Source of the DNA: Lachnospiraceae bacterium MD308
GTDB taxonomy: Bacteria > Bacillota > Clostridia > Lachnospirales > Lachnospiraceae
Assembly (NCBI GenBank): GCA_010206225.2
Contig: VIQU02000005.1
Coordinates: forward strand, 35,027-99,026
Direction of reading: 5' to 3'
Length of the DNA stretch: 64,000 nucleotides
In this document: one piece after another, positions 55,042 to 64,000 of the stretch
How positions within the stretch are numbered: position 1 is the first letter of the stretch
Layout of the letters: each line of letters opens with the position of its first letter
The notes under the pieces: model-generated
Databases searched by the model: none
What the model was told of the DNA's origin: nothing
Seen by the model: only the letters and a program-made list of their open reading frames with translations
Made by a program: the position numbers and the translations under genes

Positions 55042-56592
55042 CTATATCTCAACTTTTCGGTATTTTATTCCTAATTCCCTAAGCGCATGCTCTTCTCTGT
55101 TCTGACAAGTAAACAAAAGCACCTGTTTTTTATTCTCATTCAGCCACTGCAACGTATTCTTAAGCCGCGCATCATCATAATAAGCGAACGTATCATCAAG
55201 TAAGACCGGCATCTCCTCCTCCTGAAAAACCTGAGCTGCCGCCATGCGCAGCGCAAGATAGACCTGTTCTACTGTTCCGCGGCTCAGACGTTCCATCGGA
55301 ATCCTTCTTTGACTTGTGACAAGACTCATCTTAAAACCTTCTCCTATCACAAGCCGAGTATATTTTTCGCCGGTGAACCTGCATATTATTCCAGACAGAA
55401 GATCGTTCATCTTCTGCTTCATCTGTTTTTGAAGCTCAGCGGACAGTTCATTAATCTTATCTACCGCAAGATCAACTGCCTCCCGCTGCCGTTCCTGCTC
55501 TCGGAATTCTTCTCCCATCTGATCCATCTCTTCTAACTGCTCGCAAAGGTTATTATACTGCACCTGCTTTTCTCCAAGTTCTTCTCTTTCTCGTTCCAGC
55601 TCCCAATAGAGCTTCTCCAAAGGAATCTTTTCTTCCTCCGGCATGATCTCTTCCAAAATCTTTTCCGGTTCACTTTTTTCCTGCCGCTTACTGATTTTCA
55701 GCCGGTTCCATGTATAGATTAAGCACAAAAGCGCCAAAATGATCGCCACGAGATAGTTCCATGGTCTCTGGATAAACGCAAACACCAGCACAACTGCTAT
55801 CACGAATACCAGAATTTCCAATGGATGAATCCGCCATTTCCCCGGACGCAGTTCATCAATCATCCGGTTGTTCTCCAGCTCCTCTTTTGGCGGCTTATGC
55901 TCTCTGCGGTAAGCGATTCTTTCTTCCAGATTGTCGCGCTCCGTCTGAAGCCTGTGGATATCCCTCCAGATAAATGCCGCCTCCTGCTCGATCTGTTCCC
56001 TCTTTGTCTGTTTCTTTTGAAAGTCTTCTTTTATCTGCCGGTCAATCTCTCGTCTTCGCTCTTTCAGTTTTCCGAGCGCTGCGTCAAGATTCAGCTCCCC
56101 TCCGCCAGACGCATAGTAATTCATCGCATAATTGCGAAGCTCCATCGCAAGTCCTTCTCCCGGCTCTGCATGGAGCTGCCCCACCGACACGGTATCGCTG
56201 TAAACCGTCTCGGAAAGCTGTCCCAGAAGCATCTGAAGATCTCCGTCATCTACAGACAAGACCTCTCCGTCATCCTCGCAGAACAGTTCTGCCTTTTTTG
56301 AATACTTGTCAAAGTTCCTGTCCAGCAAAAACACCTTTTTGCCGCTCTCAAATTTTACCGCGCCAGAATAATAATTCGGATTCTCCCACGGCTCATAAAG
56401 ACTATATGTGTCTTTCGCCGCGGCCCTTCCTCTTGCCCGTTCGAGTCCAAAGATCATTCCCTTTACAAATGTATGAACCGTAGACTTTCCCGATTCATTC
56501 TCACCATATATCAGATTGATTCCATCTGACAGTTCAATATTCCTGTCCGTCAGTTTCCCGAAATTTCTGATCGTAAGTTCTAAAAGTTTCAT
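55042..56592 (-). CDS. Membrane-inserted SbcC/Rad50-like ATPase (YhaN-type)
   Basis: This 516-residue protein has an ABC-type head split across its ends. Walker A YGENESGKST is near residue 29-38, the signature LSRGTVEQVYLALR is near residue 430, and Walker B PVLLDDTFAYYD is near residue 460. Coiled coils flank the middle. Instead of a zinc hook, the centre (about 258-298) has two hydrophobic helices (HPLEILVFVIAVVLVFAFI and YLVAIILALLCLIYTW). This is the YhaN arrangement, tying a repair-type ATPase to the membrane. The phosphoesterase gene lies four bases upstream. The DNA substrate is unknown. Confidence 0.85.
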   Translation of the reverse strand: MKLLELTIRNFGKLTDRNIELSDGINLIYGENESGKSTVHTFVKGMIFGLERARGRAAAKDTYSLYEPWENPNYYSGAVKFESGKKVFLLDRNFDKYSKKAELFCEDDGEVLSVDDGDLQMLLGQLSETVYSDTVSVGQLHAEPGEGLAMELRNYAMNYYASGGGELNLDAALGKLKERRREIDRQIKEDFQKKQTKREQIEQEAAFIWRDIHRLQTERDNLEERIAYRREHKPPKEELENNRMIDELRPGKWRIHPLEILVFVIAVVLVFAFIQRPWNYLVAIILALLCLIYTWNRLKISKRQEKSEPEKILEEIMPEEEKIPLEKLYWELEREREELGEKQVQYNNLCEQLEEMDQMGEEFREQERQREAVDLAVDKINELSAELQKQMKQKMNDLLSGIICRFTGEKYTRLVIGEGFKMSLVTSQRRIPMERLSRGTVEQVYLALRMAAAQVFQEEEMPVLLDDTFAYYDDARLKNTLQWLNENKKQVLLFTCQNREEHALRELGIKYRKVEI

Positions 56593-56596
56593 CTGG

Positions 56597-57652
56597 TCAG
56601 CCCCTTTTTGTCTCCATCAACGCCTGTACTCCCTCGCACAGTGCCCGATACTGGATGGAGTCTTCTCCATAACCCTCCAATTGCCCGATAAATTTCCCTA
56701 AAATATTGGCCTTATTCTGCCGCCTGATCTTCTCAAAATCATAGGAGGGCTTTGTGTTGTCAACAAATTCTATGATATTCCCGTACACATCCATCGCCTG
56801 CAAATCAAACAGAATATCGGGGCTGCGGAAGCCCGTTATAACAATTTTATAAATATGTTGGATTCCCTTCTCTTCAATGGCCTTCCTAATCTTCTCTTTC
56901 AGTATACTGCCGCTTATGTCCTCCGTCACCCGAATCTCCATATGAATATATTCTCTGACAGCCGACGGAACAAACCTCACCCGACATTTTTTATCAACAA
57001 TCTCACCATAGATATATCCATGCTTACCTGTATCATTCTTGTCAATAGGCTCTGGCGCTCCGCAGTACGCCATCTTTCCCGGGATAATATTCTGCGGCTT
57101 GTGAATGTGCCCAAGAGCAATATAATCATACCCAAGGTTTGAAACTTCTTCCCTTTTTACAGGCACATGACGTTCATCCCCGCCATGTATCATCAGAATC
57201 TCTGCCGGTTGACCGCCTTTCGCCCTTTTTCCCGCATAAGGTTTATCTGTTCTCTCACGCGATTCATAGCTGAATCCATAAACCACTGTTCCTATCTCCG
57301 GCAGCTCCACCGTCTCCAATTCACGATTTAACATCATATGCACATGCTTCTCCCACGAAAATGTCCGGTAATAGGAATCTTTCTTCAGATAATCATGATT
57401 TCCCGCACAAAATACAACCTGTGTCTTCACAAGTCTCGCGAACAATCCGTTTACCTCTTTAAGTTCCCGGAGCAAAGGCTGCCGGTGAAATAAATCTCCC
57501 GCAATTAAAAGAAGTTCTACCTCCTGCGCATTGCACAGATCAATTATCTTTTCCAGACTTTCCCATATCTCCCGCGCGCGCAGCGGGGCGTATGCGGATC
57601 CTGCGTCTGGTCTTGCCCCCAAATGCACGTCTGCGATGTGTATGAATCTCAT
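56597..57652 (-). CDS. SbcD/YhaO-like DNA repair metallophosphoesterase
   Basis: This 351-residue calcineurin-like phosphoesterase has the ordered metal motifs ADVHLG, AGDLFHR, CAGNHDYLK, MIHGGDE and LGHIHKPQ. It is the nuclease partner expected for the adjacent SbcC-like ATPase, as in Mre11-Rad50 pairs. The ATG at 57652 follows GGGAGAGACAG inside the upstream kinase gene, so the two genes overlap by 113 bases in different frames. The capping domain is smaller than in E. coli SbcD. Confidence 0.9.
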   Translation of the reverse strand: MRFIHIADVHLGARPDAGSAYAPLRAREIWESLEKIIDLCNAQEVELLLIAGDLFHRQPLLRELKEVNGLFARLVKTQVVFCAGNHDYLKKDSYYRTFSWEKHVHMMLNRELETVELPEIGTVVYGFSYESRERTDKPYAGKRAKGGQPAEILMIHGGDERHVPVKREEVSNLGYDYIALGHIHKPQNIIPGKMAYCGAPEPIDKNDTGKHGYIYGEIVDKKCRVRFVPSAVREYIHMEIRVTEDISGSILKEKIRKAIEEKGIQHIYKIVITGFRSPDILFDLQAMDVYGNIIEFVDNTKPSYDFEKIRRQNKANILGKFIGQLEGYGEDSIQYRALCEGVQALMETKRG

Positions 57653-58799
57653 CTGTCTCTCCCTTTGTTTCTTCCTCCGCCTTTGAAGGCAGCGTCACAA
57701 TGAATTGTGTTTTAAGGTCATCGCTTCTCGCCATAACACGCCCGCCGTGAAGCTCTACGATTTCCTTGGCGATCGCCAGCCCGAGACCTGCTCCTCCTGT
57801 TCCGCTGGATCTCGAACCATCCACACGATAAAATTTTTCAAAAATTGTCTGAAGCATTGTTCCTGGTATTTTATCGCCCTCATTGGTAAATGCAATCTCA
57901 ACATCCCGCCCTTTTCGCCTCGCACCGATGAGGATCTTCGTATTTCTATAGCAATATGCAATGGCATTGCGGAGAATATTATCAAAAACTCTGGCAAGCT
58001 TGTCCGGATCGCCGTAAACTTCCAAATTTTCTTCTACTTCTACCTCACATGACAACTGCTTTTCCAACAGGACACCGTAAAGTTCATCGGCAAGCTGCTC
58101 AAGCATCAATGTCAGATTAATCTCAACCGGCTCCAATTCGATGTCCTGAAGATTATAGCGTGTAATATCAAAAAATTCATTGATCAGATCACCCAGACGC
58201 ATAGATTTTTCCAACGCGATATGTATATATTTCTCCCGCTCCTTTGGATTCATGTCCGGATGCCCGTCAAGCATCGTAAGGTACGCCACTACCGACGTCA
58301 GCGGCGTCTTTAAATCATGAGCAAGAAACAGAACCAAATCATTCTTCTTCTGTTCGCTCTCCACGGACTCCAGCTCCTGCCGCCTAAGCGTCGCCTTTAT
58401 CTCATTCAGCCGTATCTCTATGGGCTTTAATTCCGTGATCAGATGCACCGGTTCGTTGGACTCAGATATAATATTCTCAATACCTTCCCCTACCTGATCC
58501 AAATATTTTGTCATCTTCGACAGCGCCACATAAAAAAATAACGCGAATAAAAGCAGAAATCCTACAATCATATAAAATGTCTTATTGTTACCGATAAGAC
58601 TCCAATACAGACTGATCGCAGTTTCCTCCTTTACATGCAGAGCCATCAGCCCGCTCACAAAAGCTTTCGCAAAACTGTCATTATAGATGCCGTCGATCAC
58701 ATAGTTCAGCAAAAACCCCCCTACCAGTACAGTGATCGCCGTAACAAGAACTGTCTGCAGGAGTATACTGAGCTTCAATTTCAGATAATTATTCTTCAA
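57540..58799 (-). CDS. Sensor histidine kinase (VanS-like)
   Basis: This 419-residue kinase has two membrane segments (about 9-33 and 76-93) around a short external loop, then a linker and the H-box FLAHDLKTPLTS with phosphorylated H161, an N-box (NILRNAIAYCYRN), and G-boxes (GTGGAGLGLAIAKEI). This matches VanS-type EnvZ/OmpR kinases. It starts at a TTG (58799) behind AAGG, overlapping the regulator gene. After FIVTLPSK the last ~40 residues are arginine-rich and read from the same DNA as the start of the next gene, so they may be a read-on tail rather than a conserved domain. Confidence 0.9.
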   Translation of the reverse strand: MKNNYLKLKLSILLQTVLVTAITVLVGGFLLNYVIDGIYNDSFAKAFVSGLMALHVKEETAISLYWSLIGNNKTFYMIVGFLLLFALFFYVALSKMTKYLDQVGEGIENIISESNEPVHLITELKPIEIRLNEIKATLRRQELESVESEQKKNDLVLFLAHDLKTPLTSVVAYLTMLDGHPDMNPKEREKYIHIALEKSMRLGDLINEFFDITRYNLQDIELEPVEINLTLMLEQLADELYGVLLEKQLSCEVEVEENLEVYGDPDKLARVFDNILRNAIAYCYRNTKILIGARRKGRDVEIAFTNEGDKIPGTMLQTIFEKFYRVDGSRSSGTGGAGLGLAIAKEIVELHGGRVMARSDDLKTQFIVTLPSKAEEETKGETDEIHTHRRRAFGGKTRRRIRIRPAARAGDMGKSGKDN

Positions 58800-59478
58800 C
58801 CTTATATCCCACTCCCCAAACCGTCTTGATAAAATCTGATTTTCCCATCGGCCCGCTCATCTTTTCTCTAAGGTGCCTGATATGTACCATCACTGTATTA
58901 TTACTGTTTTTATAGTATTTTTCATGCCAGACTTTCTCAAAAAGCTCTTCGGAGCTGATAACCTTCCCCCGATTCTCACACAAAAGCCACAGTACGTCAA
59001 ACTCAATAGGTGTGAGCGTCAGCGGAATCTCGTTATAGACGCACTCATGAGAAGTACGGTTCAAGAAAAGTCCTCCGATGTCAATAATGTCTCCCGTCTC
59101 TTTCCCGCCGTCATTATACTGCGTATACCGCCGAAGCTGCGCCTTTACTCTCGCCACCAGCTCCAGCGGATTGAAAGGCTTCGGGATGTAATCGTCCGCC
59201 CCTAATGTGAGTCCTGTAATCTTGTCCATATATTCGGTTTTCGCTGTCAGCATGATAACCGGAAATGTATATTTTTCCCGGATTTGCTTAAGAATCTGAA
59301 ATCCGTCCACATCCGGCAGCATGATATCTAAGATAGCAAGATCTATCTTCATGCTGCGGATGCAGGCAAGCGCATCCTCGCCAGTATAAAACTTGTACAC
59401 GCTGTACTGGTCATTCTGGAGATAAAGTTCGATAACGTCTGCAATTTCCTTTTCGTCATCTACCACTAAAATATTCAT
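58789..59478 (-). CDS. OmpR/PhoB-family response regulator (VanR-like)
   Basis: This 229-residue protein has a receiver domain with acidic pocket VVDDEKE, phospho-acceptor D51 in LAILDIMLPDVDG and the lysine in IPKPFNPLE. A winged-helix DNA-binding domain follows (LTPIEFDVLWLLCENRG). It pairs with the overlapping kinase (11 bases). The signal and target genes are unknown; VanR-like regulators often sense cell-wall stress. The ATG follows AAGGAGG. Confidence 0.94.
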   Translation of the reverse strand: MNILVVDDEKEIADVIELYLQNDQYSVYKFYTGEDALACIRSMKIDLAILDIMLPDVDGFQILKQIREKYTFPVIMLTAKTEYMDKITGLTLGADDYIPKPFNPLELVARVKAQLRRYTQYNDGGKETGDIIDIGGLFLNRTSHECVYNEIPLTLTPIEFDVLWLLCENRGKVISSEELFEKVWHEKYYKNSNNTVMVHIRHLREKMSGPMGKSDFIKTVWGVGYKVEE

Positions 59479-59506
59479 TCACGGTTCCTCCTTTTTAAGA
59501 GTTCCT

Positions 59507-60898
59507 TTATAAGTCACAGTTATTCACGGTTCTTGGGAACGGAATGACGTCTCGGATATTGCTCATTCCCGTCAGGTACATGACGCATCTTTCAAAGCCA
59601 AGCCCGAAACCGGAGTGCCTTGCGGAACCGTATTTACGCAGATCAAGATAGAAACTATAGTCTTCTTCCTTAAGCCCCATCTCTTTCATCCGCAAGAGAA
59701 GCTTTTCGTAATCATCCTCTCTCTGGCTTCCTCCGATGATCTCGCCGATTCCCGGTACCAGACAGTCTACAGCTGCCACCGTTTTATTATCCTCATTCAT
59801 CTTCATATAAAAAGCCTTGATATCTTTCGGATAGTCTGTCACAAATACCGGACGTTTGTATACTTCCTCTGTCAGATACCGCTCATGCTCTGTCTGCAAG
59901 TCCGCTCCCCATGAAACTTTGTATTCAAATTTATCATTATTTTTCTCTAAAATATCTACCGCCTCTGTGTAGGTTACACGGGCAAAATCGGAGGATACTA
60001 CATTTTTAAGCCGATCTATCAGCCCTTTGTCCACAAAGGAATTAAAGAAATTCATCTCCTCCGGGGCATGCTCCATCACATAACCTATCACATACTTCAG
60101 CATAGTCTCCGCCAGATCCATGTTGTCATCTAAATCTGCAAATGCCATCTCCGGCTCAATCATCCAGAACTCCGCCGCATGTCTGGTCGTATTGGAGTTT
60201 TCCGCGCGGAATGTAGGTCCAAAGGTATAGATATTGCGGAAGGCTAACGCATAAGACTCTCCGTTAAGCTGTCCGCTTACCGTAAGATTTGTCTCTTTCC
60301 CGAAAAAGTCCTGAGAATAGTCAACACTTCCGTTATCCTTTTTCGGTAGATTATCCATATCCAGCGTCGTCACTCTGAACATCTCGCCCGCTCCCTCGCA
60401 GTCACTCCCCGTAATCAGCGGAGTGTGCACATACACAAAATCTCTCTCCTGAAAAAATTTGTGAATTGCGTAAGCTGTCAGTGAGCGGACGCGGAATACC
60501 GCCTGAAATGTATTTGTTCTTGGCCTTAAATGCGAAACAGTTCTTAAGTATTCAAAACCATGCCGTTTTTTCTGAAGCGGATAATCCGGAGCGGAAGCTC
60601 CTTCCACCAAAACGCTGTCTGCCTGAATCTCAAAAGGCTGTTTTGCCTTAGGCGTAGCAACCAGCGTCCCGGTTGCAATAATCGCCGCCCCTACATTCAG
60701 TCTGGAAATTTGCGCAAAATTATCAAGCGTATCATTGTATACTACCTGCAGAGGACTAAAAAATGTCCCGTCATTTACCACGATAAATCCAAAAGTCTTA
60801 GAATCGCGGATACTCCTTACCCATCCGCCCACAGTAATCTTCTTATTAATATAGTCCTCCTGATTCTTGTATAATTCTCTGATCGTAACCAAATCCAT
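59507..60898 (-). CDS. asnS: Asparaginyl-tRNA synthetase
   Basis: This class IIb synthetase of 463 residues charges tRNA-Asn. The N-terminal OB-fold (about 1-110, [19 protein letters not shown]) is the anticodon-binding part. Motif 2 is in [12 protein letters not shown] and motif 3 in [28 protein letters not shown] fits AsnRS rather than AspRS. AAGGAG precedes the ATG. No T-box leader is visible upstream, because the gene follows the lipase gene by only 18 bp. Confidence 0.96.
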   Translation of the reverse strand: MDLVTIRELYKNQEDYINKKITVGGWVRSIRDSKTFGFIVVNDGTFFSPLQVVYNDTLDNFAQISRLNVGAAIIATGTLVATPKAKQPFEIQADSVLVEGASAPDYPLQKKRHGFEYLRTVSHLRPRTNTFQAVFRVRSLTAYAIHKFFQERDFVYVHTPLITGSDCEGAGEMFRVTTLDMDNLPKKDNGSVDYSQDFFGKETNLTVSGQLNGESYALAFRNIYTFGPTFRAENSNTTRHAAEFWMIEPEMAFADLDDNMDLAETMLKYVIGYVMEHAPEEMNFFNSFVDKGLIDRLKNVVSSDFARVTYTEAVDILEKNNDKFEYKVSWGADLQTEHERYLTEEVYKRPVFVTDYPKDIKAFYMKMNEDNKTVAAVDCLVPGIGEIIGGSQREDDYEKLLLRMKEMGLKEEDYSFYLDLRKYGSARHSGFGLGFERCVMYLTGMSNIRDVIPFPRTVNNCDL

Positions 60899-60916
60899 AT
60901 CAATTACTCCTTCTTC

Positions 60917-61846
60917 TCACATTCCTATTTTTTCGGCCAGCCACCGAAAGCAGTCCTCCTGCACCTTCGCCCGGTCTGTTTCATTCAGTATCTCATGCCT
61001 GTCACCCTCGTAGAAGCGAAGTTCCGCATTCAGCCCGGCAGCCTTATATTCATTATAAACCTTGCGGACACCTTTACCAAATGCTCCTACAGGATCGTCT
61101 GCTCCCGAAACAAGCAAAAGCGGAAGATCTTTCCGTATCTTATCTATATTCTTGCGCTTTTCAAGACACTTCATACCTTCAAACATATGATAATAACCAT
61201 TTACTGTAAAAATAAATCCACAGTAAGGATCATTGATATACGCATCCCGCTTCTCTCTGTCAGTCGTCAGCCAGTCCTTGTCCGTCTCACAGGGACGAAA
61301 TCTCCGGTTGAATCCGCCAAACCCTATCGTGTTCACAAGACGGCTCCGGTATTTCCATCCTCTAACCGCCGCGATCATCTTGCACAAAGCCTGCCCTGTA
61401 ACAAGCTCAGGTATGCTGTGATATCCGGTTCCCATGATTATCGCACCGGCCAATCCCTCACTATACCGCATCAGGTATTGACGCAGTAAAAAGGAACCCA
61501 TGCTGTGTCCCAGCATAAAATACGGAAGTCCGGCGTACTTTTTCTCTATCCAATACCGAAGCTTATGGATATCACCTATCACATACGCATTGCCGTCCGT
61601 CTGATGGAAATATCCGTAATAATCTTCTCCCTGTACGGACCTGCCATGTCCCAGATGGTCATGTCCCACAACGTAAAAGCCCTTCTCTGTCAGATATCTG
61701 GCAAATTCGTCATACCTGTCAATATGCTCTGTCATGCCGTGACAAATCTGTAAAACCGCCCGGACATCCCTCTCTGGAATCCACTCTATCACATGGATTT
61801 TTGTAACGCCGTCACAGGATTTAAAGAAAAATTCCCTCTTTTCCAT
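60917..61846 (-). CDS. Alpha/beta hydrolase, lysophospholipase-like
   Basis: This 309-residue hydrolase of the PldB/monoglyceride-lipase group has ICHGMTEHIDRYDEF, HDHLGHGRS, the nucleophile elbow GHSMGSF, an acidic residue in SGADDPVG and a histidine in GDRHEILNE. It is related to, but distinct from, the hydrolase at 23239. It sits between citrate synthase and asnS in one minus-strand run, with no functional link visible. AGGTGA precedes the ATG. Confidence 0.9.
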   Translation of the reverse strand: MEKREFFFKSCDGVTKIHVIEWIPERDVRAVLQICHGMTEHIDRYDEFARYLTEKGFYVVGHDHLGHGRSVQGEDYYGYFHQTDGNAYVIGDIHKLRYWIEKKYAGLPYFMLGHSMGSFLLRQYLMRYSEGLAGAIIMGTGYHSIPELVTGQALCKMIAAVRGWKYRSRLVNTIGFGGFNRRFRPCETDKDWLTTDREKRDAYINDPYCGFIFTVNGYYHMFEGMKCLEKRKNIDKIRKDLPLLLVSGADDPVGAFGKGVRKVYNEYKAAGLNAELRFYEGDRHEILNETDRAKVQEDCFRWLAEKIGM

Positions 61847-61864
61847 ATGATCACCTCTTGCCTT

Positions 61865-63235
61865 CTATCTCTCCCGGATAGGCACATAGTCTCTGTACGG
61901 GCACAACGGCTTATATGCCGGTCGGATGATCTTGTCTACATTTTCAAGCTCCTCTAAACGATGAGCGCTCCATCCAACGATACGGGCCGCTGCAAAAATC
62001 GGCGTATATAAGGATTTCGGAAGATTCAGCATACTGTACACCAGACCGCTGTAGAAATCCACATTCGCATTTACACCTTTATAAATCTTACGTCTCTCCC
62101 CGATCACCTCCGGCGCAAGCTTCTCAACAGAAGCATACAAGGCATATTCTTTCTCCCTTCCCTTCTCCTTCGCAAGCTGCTTTACAAATCTCTTAAAAAC
62201 ATCCGCTCTAGGATCCGACACGGAATAGATCGCATGCCCCATTCCATAGATCAGTCCCTTCCGGTCAAAGGCTTTTTTATCCAGCAGGTCATAAAGATAC
62301 TGGCGAACCTCATCCTTATCTGTCCAGTCTGACACCTTCTCCTTCATATCCTCAAACATCTCTGTCACCTTGATATTGGCGCCTCCATGCTTTGGTCCCT
62401 TCAAAGAGGCCATAGCCGCTGCAATTGTAGAGTAAGTGTCAGTTCCGGAGGATGTTACAACGTGTGTCGTAAAGGTAGAATTATTACCACCGCCGTGATC
62501 CATGTGGAGAACCAGCGCCATATCGAGAATCTTGGCCTCAAGTTTGGAATACTTCCGGTCTTCTCTTAACATCATCAGGATGTTCTCTGCCGTAGAAAGC
62601 TTCTGTGACGGCGCATAGATAAATAAATCCTCACCTCTGCGGTAATTGTATGCATGATAACCATACACCATCAGCATCGGAAACTGACTGATCAGATTCA
62701 GGCACTGCCTCAAAACATTCGGAATCGTCGTATCATCTGCCTTCAGATCATATGTATAAAGATTTAAAATAGACCGGGACAGGCTGTTCATCATGTCACG
62801 GCTGGGAGCCTTCATAATAACATCCCGCACAAAGTTTGGCGGCAGTGTCCGTCTCTCTATCAATACTTCCTGAAACCCCTTAAATTCCTCTTCCGTAGGC
62901 AGTTCACCGAACAAAAGAAGGTACGCGATTTCCTCAAATCCGTAATGCTTTTCCTTCAAAAAACCCTTTACAAGCTCTTTGATATTATATCCACGGTAAT
63001 AAAGCTTACCTGCACACGGAACTTCTTTTCCGCCTACCAACTTCTTTGCACATACATCTGAGACATTGGTAAGTCCGGCCAGGACGCCCTTGCCATTCAG
63101 GTCACGAAGCCCTCTCTTAACCTCATATTTTGTGTACAGTTCCTTGTCAATTGCATTATTCTTTACACACAACTGAGCATAATGCTCAATCTCCGGTGTA
63201 ATTTCAAATAGCGCTCTTTCTACGTTGTTTGTCAT
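61865..63235 (-). CDS. Citrate synthase
   Basis: This 456-residue citrate/2-methylcitrate synthase family enzyme condenses oxaloacetate and acetyl-CoA. Catalytic segments are LHMDHGGGNNSTFTTHV with one histidine, GPKHGGAN, and YGMGHAIYSVSDPRADV with the second histidine and aspartate. It is slightly longer than usual, with an N-terminal extension of about 50 residues. No aconitase or isocitrate dehydrogenase is beside it, but in anaerobes it supports glutamate synthesis. AAAGGATG precedes the ATG. Confidence 0.93.
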   Translation of the reverse strand: MTNNVERALFEITPEIEHYAQLCVKNNAIDKELYTKYEVKRGLRDLNGKGVLAGLTNVSDVCAKKLVGGKEVPCAGKLYYRGYNIKELVKGFLKEKHYGFEEIAYLLLFGELPTEEEFKGFQEVLIERRTLPPNFVRDVIMKAPSRDMMNSLSRSILNLYTYDLKADDTTIPNVLRQCLNLISQFPMLMVYGYHAYNYRRGEDLFIYAPSQKLSTAENILMMLREDRKYSKLEAKILDMALVLHMDHGGGNNSTFTTHVVTSSGTDTYSTIAAAMASLKGPKHGGANIKVTEMFEDMKEKVSDWTDKDEVRQYLYDLLDKKAFDRKGLIYGMGHAIYSVSDPRADVFKRFVKQLAKEKGREKEYALYASVEKLAPEVIGERRKIYKGVNANVDFYSGLVYSMLNLPKSLYTPIFAAARIVGWSAHRLEELENVDKIIRPAYKPLCPYRDYVPIRER

Positions 63236-63259
63236 CCTATCATCCTTTCTTTGAATATA

Positions 63260-64000
63260 TTAATTCTCAATCTGAGACCGTGTCTTTGCGAGAAAATTGC
63301 TTAATCTCGCAAAGTCCTCCAGCGCAAGGCTCTCACCGCGCACACTGGTTCCCTTTCCCAGACATCTGATTGCTTCCATAATTACTTCCTTTGAAAAATC
63401 CAATCTGCCGGAATTATTAAGACCGTTTGCCAGCGTCTTCCTCCTCTGGTTAAATGATGCCCGTATGATATCAAACATAAGCCTCTCATCCGTCACCTCC
63501 ACCGGCGGTCTTTCATGCCGGGTAAGTTGTATGACTGCCGAACCTACCTTCGGTCTGGGCATAAAACAATTGGGCGGCACATTTGCCACTATATAAGGCC
63601 GGGCATAATACTGAACTGCCAGCGACAATGCCCCGTAATCCTTATTTCCCGGCCCGGTCTGCATCCGGTCAGCTACTTCTTTTTGCACCATAACGGTAAT
63701 ACTTATAACGGGAACCTTATCTTCAAAAAGCCCCATAATGATCGGCGTTGTGATGTAATATGGGAGGTTTGCTACCACCTTGACAGGTTTTCCTTCATTT
63801 TCTTCGTCCACCAGCTTCTTGATGTCCGTTTTCAGCACATCTTCATTCAAAATGCGGACGTTTCTATAGCCATCCAGTGTCTCCTCAAGTATCGGTATCA
63901 GATTCTTGTCAATCTCTATAGCTATCACCTTGCCTGCCGATTCTGCAAGATACTGTGTCATCGTGCCGATTCCCGGCCCGATCTCCAATACCATATCATC
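63260..64000 (-). CDS. rsmA: 16S rRNA dimethyladenosine transferase RsmA/KsgA (5' end outside window)
   Basis: This is the C-terminal 247 residues of the enzyme that dimethylates the two adjacent adenines near the 3' end of 16S rRNA. The SAM-binding motif VLEIGPGIGTMTQYL is at the visible start, NLPYYITTPI is the catalytic motif IV, and MPRPKVGSAVI and FNQRRKTLANGL follow. The frame is open to the window edge, so about 40 N-terminal residues are missing. It precedes citrate synthase by 24 bp. Confidence 0.95.
   Translation of the reverse strand, partial: DDMVLEIGPGIGTMTQYLAESAGKVIAIEIDKNLIPILEETLDGYRNVRILNEDVLKTDIKKLVDEENEGKPVKVVANLPYYITTPIIMGLFEDKVPVISITVMVQKEVADRMQTGPGNKDYGALSLAVQYYARPYIVANVPPNCFMPRPKVGSAVIQLTRHERPPVEVTDERLMFDIIRASFNQRRKTLANGLNNSGRLDFSKEVIMEAIRCLGKGTSVRGESLALEDFARLSNFLAKTRSQIEN

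Noticed and set aside
1..64000. CRISPR arrays, tRNA or rRNA genes
   Set aside because: No regularly spaced direct repeats and no cloverleaf or rRNA-like stretches were seen while reading both strands.

Overview
The window reads as a low-to-mid GC Firmicute chromosome, most likely a gut Lachnospiraceae (Dorea/Mediterraneibacter/Blautia-like). The reasons are strong GGAGG ribosome binding sites, the paired glgC/glgD, spoVG, a hydroxyproline glycyl-radical dehydratase with its activase, DUF3810 and DUF2798 membrane proteins, a GH36 alpha-galactosidase and a DnaD/DnaI-type primosome operon. Genus assignment is inference. I see no tRNA, rRNA or CRISPR array.

Region 1 (1-16237, all minus strand) is one long surface-glycan operon that starts at 16237 and runs off the left edge. 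Its first genes look like CDP-glycerol chemistry: a TagD-like cytidylyltransferase fused to a Gfo/Idh/MocA oxidoreductase, a glycerophosphodiesterase, a CDP-glycerol glycerophosphotransferase-like enzyme with a propeller-like tail, and a LicD-type transferase. Then come two radical SAM proteins (one fused to a pyruvyl transferase), an FkbM methyltransferase, three family 2 glycosyltransferases, an SGNH hydrolase and a DegT/DnrJ aminotransferase. Six neighbouring proteins share a mobile Rossmann-like YG(A/M)G module, seven copies in all, and two of the copies are 73% identical although their host enzymes are unrelated. This is the best candidate for an undescribed system here.

Region 2 (16238-19600) is accessory and decayed: a secreted surface-protein gene with two frameshifts ending in a long hairpin, a degenerate transposase, and the tail of an Rpn-like nuclease/transposase abutting it.

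Region 3 (19638-33250) is mostly housekeeping: topoisomerase III, a DUF3810 membrane protein, an alpha/beta hydrolase, aroF-aroB-SDR, a cation diffusion transporter, recQ, nth and alpha-galactosidase.

Region 4 (33376-37712) holds an unexported amidase-SPOR protein and an efflux cluster (DUF2798 protein, MATE pump, an internally deleted ABC exporter). Two homologous leader RNAs with compensatory base changes precede the DUF2798 and ABC genes; they look like a riboswitch pair.

Region 5 (37797-45946): hypD-hypE behind a near-consensus promoter with a palindromic operator candidate, a 1-kb graveyard of gene fragments, a siroheme sulfite/nitrite reductase, rpiB, a Ca2+/Na+ antiporter and an RluA-type pseudouridine synthase.

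Region 6 (46062-54866): spoVG, glgC-glgD, murC, then a cluster of three DnaA-box-like sites directly in front of dnaD-like and helicase-loader genes, PRPP synthase and a secreted CapA-like protein.

Region 7 (55042-64000, minus strand): a YhaN/YhaO-like (SbcC/SbcD-type) pair, a VanS/VanR-type two-component system overlapping it, asnS, a lysophospholipase-like hydrolase, citrate synthase and rsmA running off the right edge.
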